Positions 11,094 to 19,524 of a stretch of 64,000 nt of DNA are shown piece by piece (within the stretch, counting starts at the first letter, position 1; every line of letters starts with the position of its first letter). Both the position numbers and the translations under genes were made by a program. The stretch comes from a virus: the IMG/VR virus record IMGVR_UViG_3300037508_001008, positions 1-64,000 of that record. One strand, given 5' to 3'. The notes under the pieces were generated by a model that worked only from the letters and a program-made list of their open reading frames with translations, was not told the DNA's origin and ran no database searches.

Positions 11094-11720
11094 TTATGAA
11101 CCCCATAGTTTTCTTGCAATTGGGTCATCATACGTTGCTGCACCTGTTGGTTTAGATAGATTATGTTTTGCAGCTCTAGCTTTTTCTTTTTCTTCTTCTT
11201 CTTCCGGATCAATTAGTTGCAGTCTTAGATTAGTTGGTTCTATACCATTAATGCCCTGTTTGATTTCTATAATCTTCTCTGCGAGTGCAACTTTTTCTGC
11301 TAATTGAGAAAATGTACATTCATCTAATTGTTCTGGAGAATATGTATTTATAGTAGCTAGAACAAAGGCTTTCATTAAATTTTTTACTTCATTTGCATTA
11401 AGTCTTTTATTGTCAAGCGTTTGTTTAGCAATTTTGGCAGAGGAAAAACCAGATATATCTAATATTTCATTTGCCAATGACGTGACATTGCCGGGAGGAA
11501 TTTTTAATGTATCATAATTCTCTGGAAAAACAATTGTATATTCAAGAATTATATCTTCAAGATCAGCAGAAGAAAAGTCATTTAAATCTCTATATGAGAG
11601 AATTTTACTATGTTCCTTGAATGTTAATTCTCTAAAGATAAGAATAATATCTTTAATTTTTACACTATAAATATTTCCATATTTATTTTTTAATTCAAAA
11701 ATTAATTGAGAATCCAACAT
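11094..11720 (-). CDS. Putative tail assembly chaperone, second paralog
   Basis: A 208-aa protein immediately upstream of the giant tape-measure-position gene. It resembles the preceding 174-aa protein: both have a [IL]xExKxxYGxxY segment, a block with FPxxYD, and a VPSLxxEIL/NVTSLANEIL-(x)nSGF block. That paralogy and the position match the paired chaperones of tailed phages. The C-terminus is acidic then basic (EEEEEKEKARAAKH). It begins two stop codons after the first paralog in the same reading frame (CTC TAA TAA ATG), so a fusion would need readthrough rather than the usual frameshift. Family assignment is by context and internal similarity. Confidence 0.6.
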   Translation of the reverse strand: MLDSQLIFELKNKYGNIYSVKIKDIILIFRELTFKEHSKILSYRDLNDFSSADLEDIILEYTIVFPENYDTLKIPPGNVTSLANEILDISGFSSAKIAKQTLDNKRLNANEVKNLMKAFVLATINTYSPEQLDECTFSQLAEKVALAEKIIEIKQGINGIEPTNLRLQLIDPEEEEEKEKARAAKHNLSKPTGAATYDDPIARKLWGS

Positions 11721-11723
11721 TTA

Positions 11724-12248
11724 TTAGAGCTGTCTAACCTCTAGGGCAACAAATCCAGACGCTTCAAGTACTTCTTGAGCGATGAGGGATGGGACTCCGG
11801 CCATCATACCTGTTGCCTGTTTTCTGTCATAGACTGGGAATAGAATACACATTTCAGAAATTGTCTCTTCATTCCACATATTAGCCTCAGCGGAAGATAA
11901 CTGCCCTGACTGCATAAGCTGCTCCATTTTCTTAACAATATGCTTATACTCAACTCTATTTAATACGCGCCACACAATATGCTTATCGTAGGTAATTGAT
12001 GTTACGTAAACTTCACCATATTGTTCTTTCCACTCTTTAATTTGGCCAGCTGTAGGTCCACCTTCCCAAATGTGTTCTGAATCCTCAAGATCTTCTACTG
12101 ATTTATATTCTTCATCTGATAATGAATTATTAAATTCTAAAATATCTACATCATCTGGATCATCTGACATTTCTATAGTGACAATATCTTCTAAAGAATC
12201 AATATCTTGTGATTCACTTTTAATTACTACTTTTCTTTCATTTGACAT
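11724..12248 (-). CDS. Putative tail assembly chaperone, first paralog
   Basis: A 174-aa protein with an acidic N-terminal third (SLEDIVTIEMSDDPDDVDI) followed by a domain shared with the next gene (IKEWKEQYGEVYVTSI; CILFPVYDRK; VPSLIAQEVLEASGF). It lies between the tube/peptidoglycan-binding gene and the tape-measure-position gene, as expected for a tail chaperone. The ATG at 12248 follows a good AAGGAG. It ends in two consecutive TAA codons. I see no convincing slippery heptamer near the end. Confidence 0.6.
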   Translation of the reverse strand: MSNERKVVIKSESQDIDSLEDIVTIEMSDDPDDVDILEFNNSLSDEEYKSVEDLEDSEHIWEGGPTAGQIKEWKEQYGEVYVTSITYDKHIVWRVLNRVEYKHIVKKMEQLMQSGQLSSAEANMWNEETISEMCILFPVYDRKQATGMMAGVPSLIAQEVLEASGFVALEVRQL

Positions 12249-12312
12249 TATTTAATCTCCTTATTTTTAATATCTCATTATACCATAATACTGAAAACAT
12301 TTCTACAAATAA

Positions 12313-13794
12313 CTAAATAGAAAAAATTAGTTGCCACGTTTGAGCATCTACAATGCCATTGGCTGGTGATATTCCATTTGCAGCCTGAAAATTAATAACA
12401 GCCTCTAAGGTTACTGAACCAAACGTTCCAAATTCTGCAATTCCAATTGCTGGATCGCTGTCAGGAGGTCCACTAGGCTTAAAGCCTAGTTTTCTTTGAA
12501 TCCACTTTACGTATTCACTTTCATACCCATATTGAATTGGGCCAGGCCAAACTAAGGTCAGTGTATCTGGAACTCCAGGTTCAAATATATTAAGTATAGA
12601 TTCATATGTTTGCCTATTGACTATTCCATTAGCTGGAGTTATTCCTACTGAAAGTTGGAATTCAGCAACAGCTTCAGCTAGTTCACCGCTAAATCTTCCA
12701 TTAATTGGATAAATACCTAATTTTTCTTGAATTATTCCAATGTATGCATTTTGCGGTGTTCCAAAAGTTAATTCATAACCAGGATACCCATATGATCCAC
12801 CGATATCTGGGCCAGGTGTATTTGATCCATTTCCTCCTGTTATCGTTTCTTCTGGAATTGGATTTGGGTTAGTTGGTTCTGCTACAGTTTCGTCTGATGT
12901 TACAGATGTAGATAGTCTCTTAATAAAGCTAAGATCAGCTTGTGTGAAGTAATAATCTCTAGCTATAAATTGATAACTCTCTGCGACTGGCTGACCACCA
13001 GGAGTATATACGGTAGACATATTCATTAATTGAACTTCTTGTAGTATGATTTTCATCGGAGATGATGCGGCGTCGGCTTTCATTGTCCTTTGATTAATGT
13101 CTGTATACATCATTCTGTCTAAGTTATTTTCTATTTTTAGATTTACATTATCAGTTGCACCGGTGTCTGGAGAAGGTGTAGGAAATGGACTAGAAGAAAC
13201 TTCTTCTATACCATAAAGAATAACAAAATTAAATGGTGGATGTGCGCTAAAGATACTTTTATTGCTAGCTTCAGACATTGCTGGATCTGAAGTTATTCTA
13301 TCTAATTGACTATAGGCCCAATATTTTTGTATATTTCTTTCATCTTGAGTTGAACCCAAAATTTGTCCATTATTTGAATACAAGTTTGACACTATCATAT
13401 TTTGAGGAGCTCTTTCAGCTGGAAGTGTTGCTCTAGCTGTAGCTGCCTGTTCTAATAGATCAGTCATTCTTCTTGGGTATCTAGTGAATAATGTAATTTC
13501 ACCGCTGATTATTCTTGTGCCCAACATCACATTATCGTAGTTATATGACCAAAATCCATATAACGGTTGCTTTTCTTGCCTTATGGAGTATGCAAATGTG
13601 GCTATATCTAGTTCATTTTCTGCGCCAAAAAGACCATCTATATAAACTTTTATATCTTCACCGCTAAAATAATAGTCATAATAATTACTAAAATTTTTAC
13701 TAGAATCAGAAGATTGACCGGCCCATATTCTATCTATATTAGAATCTCTGTCGGAAAGTGGATCAAATAATAATGGTCTTCTTTGTGAAGTCAT
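12313..13794 (-). CDS. Tube-related tail protein fused to two peptidoglycan-binding domains
   Basis: A 493-aa protein. Residues about 40-110 align with the two upstream tube-like proteins (FSGEDIKVYIDG; YSIRQEKQPLYG; GTRIISGEITLF), and the later part keeps the PPFNFVI and YQFIARDYY counterparts. A Gly/Pro linker (about residues 310-340) leads to two PG_binding_1-like repeats at about 350-410 (IQEKLGIYPINGRFSGELAEA, FQLSVGITPANGIV) and 425-493 (IQRKLGFKPSG, INFQAANGISPANGIVDA). I infer a tail-tip or tube-end protein that contacts host peptidoglycan, without a visible catalytic domain. Confidence 0.75.
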   Translation of the reverse strand: MTSQRRPLLFDPLSDRDSNIDRIWAGQSSDSSKNFSNYYDYYFSGEDIKVYIDGLFGAENELDIATFAYSIRQEKQPLYGFWSYNYDNVMLGTRIISGEITLFTRYPRRMTDLLEQAATARATLPAERAPQNMIVSNLYSNNGQILGSTQDERNIQKYWAYSQLDRITSDPAMSEASNKSIFSAHPPFNFVILYGIEEVSSSPFPTPSPDTGATDNVNLKIENNLDRMMYTDINQRTMKADAASSPMKIILQEVQLMNMSTVYTPGGQPVAESYQFIARDYYFTQADLSFIKRLSTSVTSDETVAEPTNPNPIPEETITGGNGSNTPGPDIGGSYGYPGYELTFGTPQNAYIGIIQEKLGIYPINGRFSGELAEAVAEFQLSVGITPANGIVNRQTYESILNIFEPGVPDTLTLVWPGPIQYGYESEYVKWIQRKLGFKPSGPPDSDPAIGIAEFGTFGSVTLEAVINFQAANGISPANGIVDAQTWQLIFSI

Positions 13795-13796
13795 AT

Positions 13797-14567
13797 TTAA
13801 GGCCTCGCTATAGTTTCTGTTGGATTGATGCTTGCATCTAGTGCTTCATCGTAATATTCATCTAGTAGCTGGGCGTACTGACTAGTAACCACGTCACCAA
13901 ATACATTCTGTGATATCTGGATATTTCTTGCCGACACTTCTGCGCTTGTGGTTGAATTTGGATCTTGCTCTTTACTCATCTTAATTAATGGCTGTATGCC
14001 TCTAGCCATAAATGTATATGTTTGCTCTATAAATAGGTCATCTATAGATAATGTTTGACCTTCGTCTATAATTGTTACTCCAAATATTTTCATCTTAGCG
14101 TACTGGCCATATTCGTTAACTAATGTAATAATTATATCAAATGGTGGCAACATATCTGCTAAAGGTGCGAAGAAACCATTGCCACGGTATAACATTTGTC
14201 TATATTGACTAAGTCTATAAAATGCGTATTCATTAAATACTGCAAAAATAAGGCTTCCAGCTATTGTTCTAGCACCTTTAACAAAGCCTCTTGTATTAAC
14301 ATGACCCAGTGTTCTAACTGGAGAATTTTCTCTATGTATAGAATATGATATTGTTTGTAGTTCACCAAGTTCAATAATGTCTGAACCAACTGGCTTATTA
14401 TCTGGACCAATAATGGGAACAATCAATGTAGCTACTGCATCTGCTCCGCTAAATGAAATATTTTGAAGAGTATAGTTTTGATCATAATTAACTTTATTTG
14501 GAGCGTCAGTTGTTGCATTTGTTGTCTGCGCATTCGCCTCATTAAATGTATTATATACTGTTGACAT
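13797..14567 (-). CDS. Tail-tube-like protein, paralog B
   Basis: A 256-aa protein closely related to the upstream 233-aa protein: FSGADAVATLI, SYSIHRENSPVRTLG, RTIAGSLIFAVF, PPFDIIITLVNEYGQYAK and IEQTYTFMARGIQPL have direct counterparts there. Position after the sheath genes and before chaperones and tape measure fits tail tube or a specialised tube-end protein. The ATG at 14567 follows AAGGAG. A strong hairpin separates it from paralog A, suggesting different expression levels of the two paralogs. Confidence 0.7.
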   Translation of the reverse strand: MSTVYNTFNEANAQTTNATTDAPNKVNYDQNYTLQNISFSGADAVATLIVPIIGPDNKPVGSDIIELGELQTISYSIHRENSPVRTLGHVNTRGFVKGARTIAGSLIFAVFNEYAFYRLSQYRQMLYRGNGFFAPLADMLPPFDIIITLVNEYGQYAKMKIFGVTIIDEGQTLSIDDLFIEQTYTFMARGIQPLIKMSKEQDPNSTTSAEVSARNIQISQNVFGDVVTSQYAQLLDEYYDEALDASINPTETIARP

Positions 14568-14582
14568 ATTGCTCCTTAAATA

Positions 14583-14620
14583 AATATAGGCACGAGCTAA
14601 TTAATGCCCGTGCCTATATT
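14583..14620 (-). terminator. Hairpin between the two tube paralogs
   Basis: A 12-bp perfect inverted repeat: AATATAGGCACG (14583-14594) and its complement at 14609-14620, with a 14-nt loop. On the minus transcript the following sequence is TATTTAAGGAG, so there is no long U-tract. It could be a partial terminator or a stabiliser of the upstream tube mRNA. Confidence 0.6.
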
Positions 14621-14637
14621 GCAGATAATTTTATAAA

Positions 14638-15339
14638 TTATGGTCTGATAATGTCTGTATTAAGATTCTTAATATTTCTTACGAAATCAGACATTGTAGG
14701 ATCATCGTTATCGATCAATGGATCTGTCTTTATTGAATACATGGGACCAAGTTCACGAGCAACATAGGTCATTGTTTCTTCTATGACAATATCGTCCATT
14801 GATGCGCCAGATCCTTCATTTAAGAGTTCAACGCCATAAATTGATCTTACAGCTGCTTGACCATATTCGTTTACAAATGTAATTGTAATATCAAATGGGG
14901 GGATTTGGTCAGCGTAGTATGGGACCTTCTTTACAACACTTGAACCCTGATCATTTACATCTGCAATTCCGCGGTTTTTATAGGCTGTATCACCGGGTAG
15001 TGCGTTGTGGGCTCTTGTGAAGAATTGTTGCTGAACAACGTTTGAATTATTTCTATTTTTGTCCAACATTGTATATAGAGCTGGACGATCAAAAACTGTA
15101 AATATTAATGATCCAGCAATACCTCTTTTTCCTCTAGAAAAAGAACGAGGATTAGGGGATCCCATTGTATAAATGGGAGCTTTTTCTCTAGTTACAGAGA
15201 ATGTAATTCCTGATAGTGCGCCAATTTCTATACCGCCAAACGTAGCAACAATATCTGCTCCAGAAAATGTGGTATATGTTTGTAAATATTTAGACGAACT
15301 AGTGGGTGAATAATCGTTATAGTTATCTTCTAATGCCAT
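14638..15339 (-). CDS. Tail-tube-like protein, paralog A
   Basis: A 233-aa protein directly downstream of a sheath gene, the usual place of the tail tube. Diagnostic shared segments are FSGADIVATFGGIEIG, FSVTREKAPIYTMGSPNPRS, KRGIAGSLIFTVFD, PPFDITITFVNEYGQAAV and IEETMTYVARELGPM. It is probably the major tube subunit because it follows the sheath directly and has a hairpin behind it. The ATG at 15339 follows GGAGGG. The identification rests on order and the family pattern, not on a database hit. Confidence 0.7.
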   Translation of the reverse strand: MALEDNYNDYSPTSSSKYLQTYTTFSGADIVATFGGIEIGALSGITFSVTREKAPIYTMGSPNPRSFSRGKRGIAGSLIFTVFDRPALYTMLDKNRNNSNVVQQQFFTRAHNALPGDTAYKNRGIADVNDQGSSVVKKVPYYADQIPPFDITITFVNEYGQAAVRSIYGVELLNEGSGASMDDIVIEETMTYVARELGPMYSIKTDPLIDNDDPTMSDFVRNIKNLNTDIIRP

Positions 15340-15364
15340 CTAGGTTACCCTCCATTCGGTAATT

Positions 15365-16630
15365 TTATAGGTTGATAGCTACCTGTACTTCGATATTTCT
15401 CAACTCGAAGGCAGGTGTTAATACGAGGTCAACAATCGCTTTATTTTGAGCAGGGACATATGATACTGAGAAGTCACTGCCTAATATAGCTCCTAATAGT
15501 TGCATTCCTCTTAGTGCTGAAGTAATTGCTGTTTCCATCGAATTTCTTGTTTGAATACTTGATGGTTCTCCAACAAAACTCTGACACACTTGTCTGACGA
15601 GCATAACTGCTTCGTCTATAATTCTCTTAGTTGACAAACGAGTATAATCTGATGTTGACTGAGCGAATGTTAAACTTTCTCCAAATACAGCGATCTTATT
15701 AAAGTTAAGAACCACTGTGTTTACGCCCTTTATAGCTAGTGCCGACTGCTGACTTCTAGTTGGAGCGTATCTTAGTGATTGAACATTAAAGACTGGCTTA
15801 TTAACTAATGAGCTATATGAAGAAAGTCTGCTTAATGTTCCTGCTAAAAATGATGCGCCATTAGAATAACCAAAATCAGTGCCACCACTAGTATAATTTA
15901 CCGGCTTAAGTTCCGTTGCAACTACAGTAACATATGGTCCTAGTTCCTTCTGGTAAATTTCATTTACGTTATCATATGTGCCACTACCATCTCTATCGGC
16001 AAGGCCTGATACAGCAAGATGCGCAGCTACTTGACCTGGTGTCATTTTTTCTGCGGCTGCAATGTATGGCTTGACTCCCATTACGGCAATGCATGGATTG
16101 CTATTTTCAGAAATTGACTTAACGGCATTTGCAACTTTATATGTCCAGCTATAGGTTAGTGTAGTGCTATTGTCTGCGTGGAATCCAAACTCATCCGAAT
16201 CTGATGGTGTAGCAGTTGGAATCTCCCAGTCACTATCATTTCCACCTCTGCCCCAAGGAATAATGATATCAGGAAGTGCTGCCTCTGCTGCATCAAACGC
16301 TTCTTGAAATACACTAATCCCACCACTTGTTAAGGAGCCTGTAGTATGATTAAATGCTGTATTGCTTGGTAGTGGAACTAAATATATTCTTTCTGCTCCC
16401 GCAATAATTAATTCAATAAAGGCTTTATGTGCGTCTGAGCCTTCTCCAAAAATTGATATTACATCAGCTTCATTTGAGGCTCTAACGACATCAAGATCTG
16501 CTATGCCACCAGTCCCATCAGCTGTACTACGGCGAGCTATAGCGACAACTCTTGGACCAGATGGTGTATCGTTTCTTGTTACGCTATAGAATCGATCTCT
16601 AATTTTAGTAGTTACTCCAGGTATACTCAT
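15365..16630 (-). CDS. Tail sheath protein (421 aa)
   Basis: Contractile tail sheath. The N-terminus has the sheath-type start SIPGVTTKIRDRFYSVTRND and a nucleotide-fold-like segment with AFIELIIAGAERIYLVPLP. The C-terminal third carries the conserved sheath pattern (FAQSTSDYTRLSTKRIIDEA, LRGMQLLGAILGSDFSVSY, ELRNIEVQVAINL). The ATG at 16630 has a CGGAGG Shine-Dalgarno. A tail-tube gene follows within 25 nt. A 116-nt AT-rich gap upstream probably holds its own promoter. A second sheath-like gene lies at 17556-19151. Confidence 0.85.
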   Translation of the reverse strand: MSIPGVTTKIRDRFYSVTRNDTPSGPRVVAIARRSTADGTGGIADLDVVRASNEADVISIFGEGSDAHKAFIELIIAGAERIYLVPLPSNTAFNHTTGSLTSGGISVFQEAFDAAEAALPDIIIPWGRGGNDSDWEIPTATPSDSDEFGFHADNSTTLTYSWTYKVANAVKSISENSNPCIAVMGVKPYIAAAEKMTPGQVAAHLAVSGLADRDGSGTYDNVNEIYQKELGPYVTVVATELKPVNYTSGGTDFGYSNGASFLAGTLSRLSSYSSLVNKPVFNVQSLRYAPTRSQQSALAIKGVNTVVLNFNKIAVFGESLTFAQSTSDYTRLSTKRIIDEAVMLVRQVCQSFVGEPSSIQTRNSMETAITSALRGMQLLGAILGSDFSVSYVPAQNKAIVDLVLTPAFELRNIEVQVAINL

Positions 16631-16746
16631 GTTGACTTTTAACCTCCGGCTAAATGGAAAATCTTAGAATTAAATCTTCATTTATAGTAACAAAAAAGTT
16701 ATAAAAACAACTAGATAGACTTGTTGATTAAAATAATATATATAAG
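16631..16746 (-). promoter_or_regulatory. AT-rich gap before the sheath gene
   Basis: One of the longer gaps in the otherwise packed structural operon. On the minus strand it contains a weak inverted repeat (CAAC...GTTG), a run of six T, and TACTATAAATG, a candidate -10-like segment about 60 nt before the sheath ATG. It may hold a promoter giving extra sheath/tube transcripts. No ORF is seen. Confidence 0.35.
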
Positions 16747-17556
16747 TTACTGTGAATTTGGAGTTGCTGTTTTGCTTAAATCTACAATGTTTACTGATAC
16801 ATTTTCATAATTTGGAGTAGCTAAAGAGTTAACGTACTCAGATTCATAAGCCATCCAATTTCGTATATCTACTAAAATGCTACTAATTCTCGCATTTTCA
16901 ATTGCAAAGGTTTTTTCTGTAGTTAACATATAGGTAACAGTTCTTTTATGAATATCTGATCCATCTCGATTTATTTCAGAATCAGCTAAACGCCTAGAGT
17001 AGACTAATTCGGAAGCTCCAGCTGCCTTAAATATTGGTGTGTACTCAAGCATAAAATCTTCAAAAGCTTCAGTAATTTGATCACACATGACTGCAGCATC
17101 CATGTCGTCGGATGTAATTCCTGGATTGCTACCCTGAAGAGTGGTAATTCTCATCATAGGAGAAAATGAGACTATATTTTGATATTTTTGCCCATATATA
17201 GTATACCTATTATTTTCTACGTTTTGACGCATTCTTGGTTTAGGTTCTACTGTATGAGTTTTTCTTAATTCTAATGCATATCCTATAATTGATGTAATAT
17301 CTTTTCCATTAACCTGCTGTGAGAATGTATCTAAATTAACCCCAACTGGAACAACCGGAATAGAAGGATGACTTTCTTCCCATACTTTTTTAACTAAAGA
17401 TATAAATTGCAAATAGTTTAGAGAACCTGGATATAATTCTTCTACTCCACCAATATTTAATCTAATTCCTGGAGATTGCAAATGTGCTTGACCAGGAACG
17501 CCTTCCCATCTTGAGGAAATTGAACTAGTTGGAAAAACTCTATTATAATATACCAT
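16747..17556 (-). CDS. Putative tail-completion or neck protein (269 aa)
   Basis: Unrecognised 269-aa protein lying between the two sheath-like genes; its ATG overlaps the upstream stop by one base. It has mixed alpha/beta character, no membrane segments, and a central region with ITEAFEDFMLEYTPIFKAAG. Tail terminator or completion proteins often sit next to the sheath, so this is the best positional guess, but I see no family signature. Confidence 0.5.
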   Translation of the reverse strand: MVYYNRVFPTSSISSRWEGVPGQAHLQSPGIRLNIGGVEELYPGSLNYLQFISLVKKVWEESHPSIPVVPVGVNLDTFSQQVNGKDITSIIGYALELRKTHTVEPKPRMRQNVENNRYTIYGQKYQNIVSFSPMMRITTLQGSNPGITSDDMDAAVMCDQITEAFEDFMLEYTPIFKAAGASELVYSRRLADSEINRDGSDIHKRTVTYMLTTEKTFAIENARISSILVDIRNWMAYESEYVNSLATPNYENVSVNIVDLSKTATPNSQ

Positions 17557-19151
17557 TATGCACCGGGTCCTGCAGCTATTCTAAAATCGATTTTTTTAAG
17601 TCCAAGCGCAGATAGTAGTTCTATGTATACAAACATTTTTCCAGGATCATTAACTGCTACTTGTCTATTAAGTGAAAAATCCAAAATTATATTATCAGAT
17701 TTCATTGAACGTAATAATTTATTAAGTTTATCCATAAATACATCATGACCAAACTTACCTATACTTTCATACGCGTAGTCTTTAGCCATATTAACCACAT
17801 AGCCTACTAATCTCATTTGTGCAGCTTTTTGGAGTGTGCTATTTGACTTTGCCATTGTATAATCATTTGTTAGATATACCTCAAACGGTATTGATCTTTT
17901 AGTTTTTTTGCCACGATATATTGTATTGATCCCAATATTTTCTAATCTTCTAAAATCCTGTTGAGATAAATCTGAACCATATAAAGACATTAATCCTGGC
18001 ACCCTAGCTCTTATTAGAGATCTGTTTAATGGATTACTAGCCAATAGTCCAGCGTAGGCTGCTGCCATATTTGATATATAGGAACTATTTATTTGTGAGT
18101 GTTGAAAGACACCTTCACCATATACTGGAATGACAAACCGTCCATTGTCTGATAGGACAGTATTGTCTATATTGTACTCTGTAAGCTTATCTGTAATTAT
18201 TTCATCTGCTTCTAAAAAGTCAATATCCACTGAATTGACGCCACCGGATCTAGAACCAATTATACCCATCTGGACATATCCTGTTGTATTATGAAAGTCC
18301 GCGCAGTAATCTGCTAATTGTGTAATAAAATCAACACCATTAGTTTTTAGTATTGAAGTTTCTAAGGGAACAATTATATCTACAAAATCAAGATCTTTAA
18401 TTATTGAATATGTTTCCTCTAATCTTTCATAATATTTTTCATAAAAAGTATATGAAGAAGGTGTCGCATTTTGTAGATCAAATATTGTAGTTGGAATATT
18501 TTTTTCATAAAATTTTTCGACATACTCTAACATAGGGGCTGCCGCACAAATCATTATATCTCTAGCTCCTGCTGCGTATGCGTCAAAAACGCCTCTTAGT
18601 AGAGGAGACTTTAAGTCTGCGCCTAAAAGATCTACCGCTTGTTGAACTGTTTTTATTTCAACTGGTACATTTAATTCTATATTATTTGCATGCCCGATTA
18701 ATAAAATAGTTGACGTATTTCCTGCTGACAGTTGTGCATATCGTGGTTGATAATTTATAACAGTACTTTTTTCAGAGTTAACTATAACTGGAGATAAAGT
18801 AATTGGATCACCTTTTACTTCAAAATTAGATGTAACTACAAGTTGTGAAGCTGAGTCTGAAGTTCTGGCTAATACAGTATATGTACCATTAAATAATGTA
18901 CTGGGAATTCTATAATTAAATGTAAATTCGTATGTGTTTGATTTTTCAATGTATGCGTCAGTATTTGGTGTAGAGTTTTGACTCCAGTATGAATATGGGC
19001 CATCTATTACTGGTCCAGAACCATCTGCCCCTCTAAGGATTGTTGTATACAAATCTGATGGACTTGCAACTGAGGTTGGATCGTACGGTAAACCTCTAGA
19101 GGTAAATATAAATTTAAATTTAACTAATTGACCTCTTTGTAATACTAGCAT
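17556..19151 (-). CDS. Sheath-like protein with N-terminal Ig-like domain (531 aa)
   Basis: The C-terminal two thirds look like a contractile sheath: LLIGHANNIELNVPVEIKTV, LRGVFDAYAAGARDIMICAA, a central PVYGEGVFQHSQINSSYISN region and a C-terminal LVGYVVNMAKDYAYESIGKF domain. The first ~120 residues form a beta-rich Ig-like module (VKFKFIFTSRGLPYDPTSV, FNGTYTVLAR) absent from the other sheath protein. I place the start at ATG 19151, preceded by GAGAGAAG, rather than a TTG at 19175. It may be a second sheath or a neck/baseplate sheath initiator. Confidence 0.75.
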   Translation of the reverse strand: MLVLQRGQLVKFKFIFTSRGLPYDPTSVASPSDLYTTILRGADGSGPVIDGPYSYWSQNSTPNTDAYIEKSNTYEFTFNYRIPSTLFNGTYTVLARTSDSASQLVVTSNFEVKGDPITLSPVIVNSEKSTVINYQPRYAQLSAGNTSTILLIGHANNIELNVPVEIKTVQQAVDLLGADLKSPLLRGVFDAYAAGARDIMICAAAPMLEYVEKFYEKNIPTTIFDLQNATPSSYTFYEKYYERLEETYSIIKDLDFVDIIVPLETSILKTNGVDFITQLADYCADFHNTTGYVQMGIIGSRSGGVNSVDIDFLEADEIITDKLTEYNIDNTVLSDNGRFVIPVYGEGVFQHSQINSSYISNMAAAYAGLLASNPLNRSLIRARVPGLMSLYGSDLSQQDFRRLENIGINTIYRGKKTKRSIPFEVYLTNDYTMAKSNSTLQKAAQMRLVGYVVNMAKDYAYESIGKFGHDVFMDKLNKLLRSMKSDNIILDFSLNRQVAVNDPGKMFVYIELLSALGLKKIDFRIAAGPGA

Positions 19152-19152
19152 T

Positions 19153-19524
19153 TCACTTCTCTCTTGTAGCTCCAACTACCCAATAGTTAATTTCACCTAG
19201 TCTACCTCTAATAGCGGAAACTGTATCTATCCTGAAGACAGTATAATTTTTATTTACTTTTAAAGAATAATTTTCATATATTCTATCACCTTCTTTAGGT
19301 GATATATGCTTTTCGAAGTAATAGACTGCATCATAGTTTGATACTATCCCTTCGGGCATTTCTTGTGTAGAGTTAGCGTTTGTCATACCTGACTGTCCAA
19401 CTTGACGAGTTGTTACTCTTTCAAATTGATCAGAATGATTTCCATTTGATAACATTCGCTGAAAATAAATATCATGTCCCCACTCGCGCATTACTTTTCT
19501 AAATGCTCGCTTAGCGTCAATCAT
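19153..19524 (-). CDS. Putative head-closure (neck) protein (123 aa)
   Basis: A small beta-rich protein between the connector-like gene and the sheath-like gene. Features such as GDRIYENYSLKVNKNYTVFRID resemble head-closure or stopper proteins, which often carry a GDxI motif. It overlaps the upstream gene by 8 nt and ends one base before the next ATG. Assignment is from size, order and fold impression. Confidence 0.5.
   Translation of the reverse strand: MIDAKRAFRKVMREWGHDIYFQRMLSNGNHSDQFERVTTRQVGQSGMTNANSTQEMPEGIVSNYDAVYYFEKHISPKEGDRIYENYSLKVNKNYTVFRIDTVSAIRGRLGEINYWVVGATREK

Noticed and set aside
11700-11760. Programmed -1 frameshift between tail chaperones
   Set aside because: Both ORFs are in the same frame and no slippery heptamer was found near the stop.
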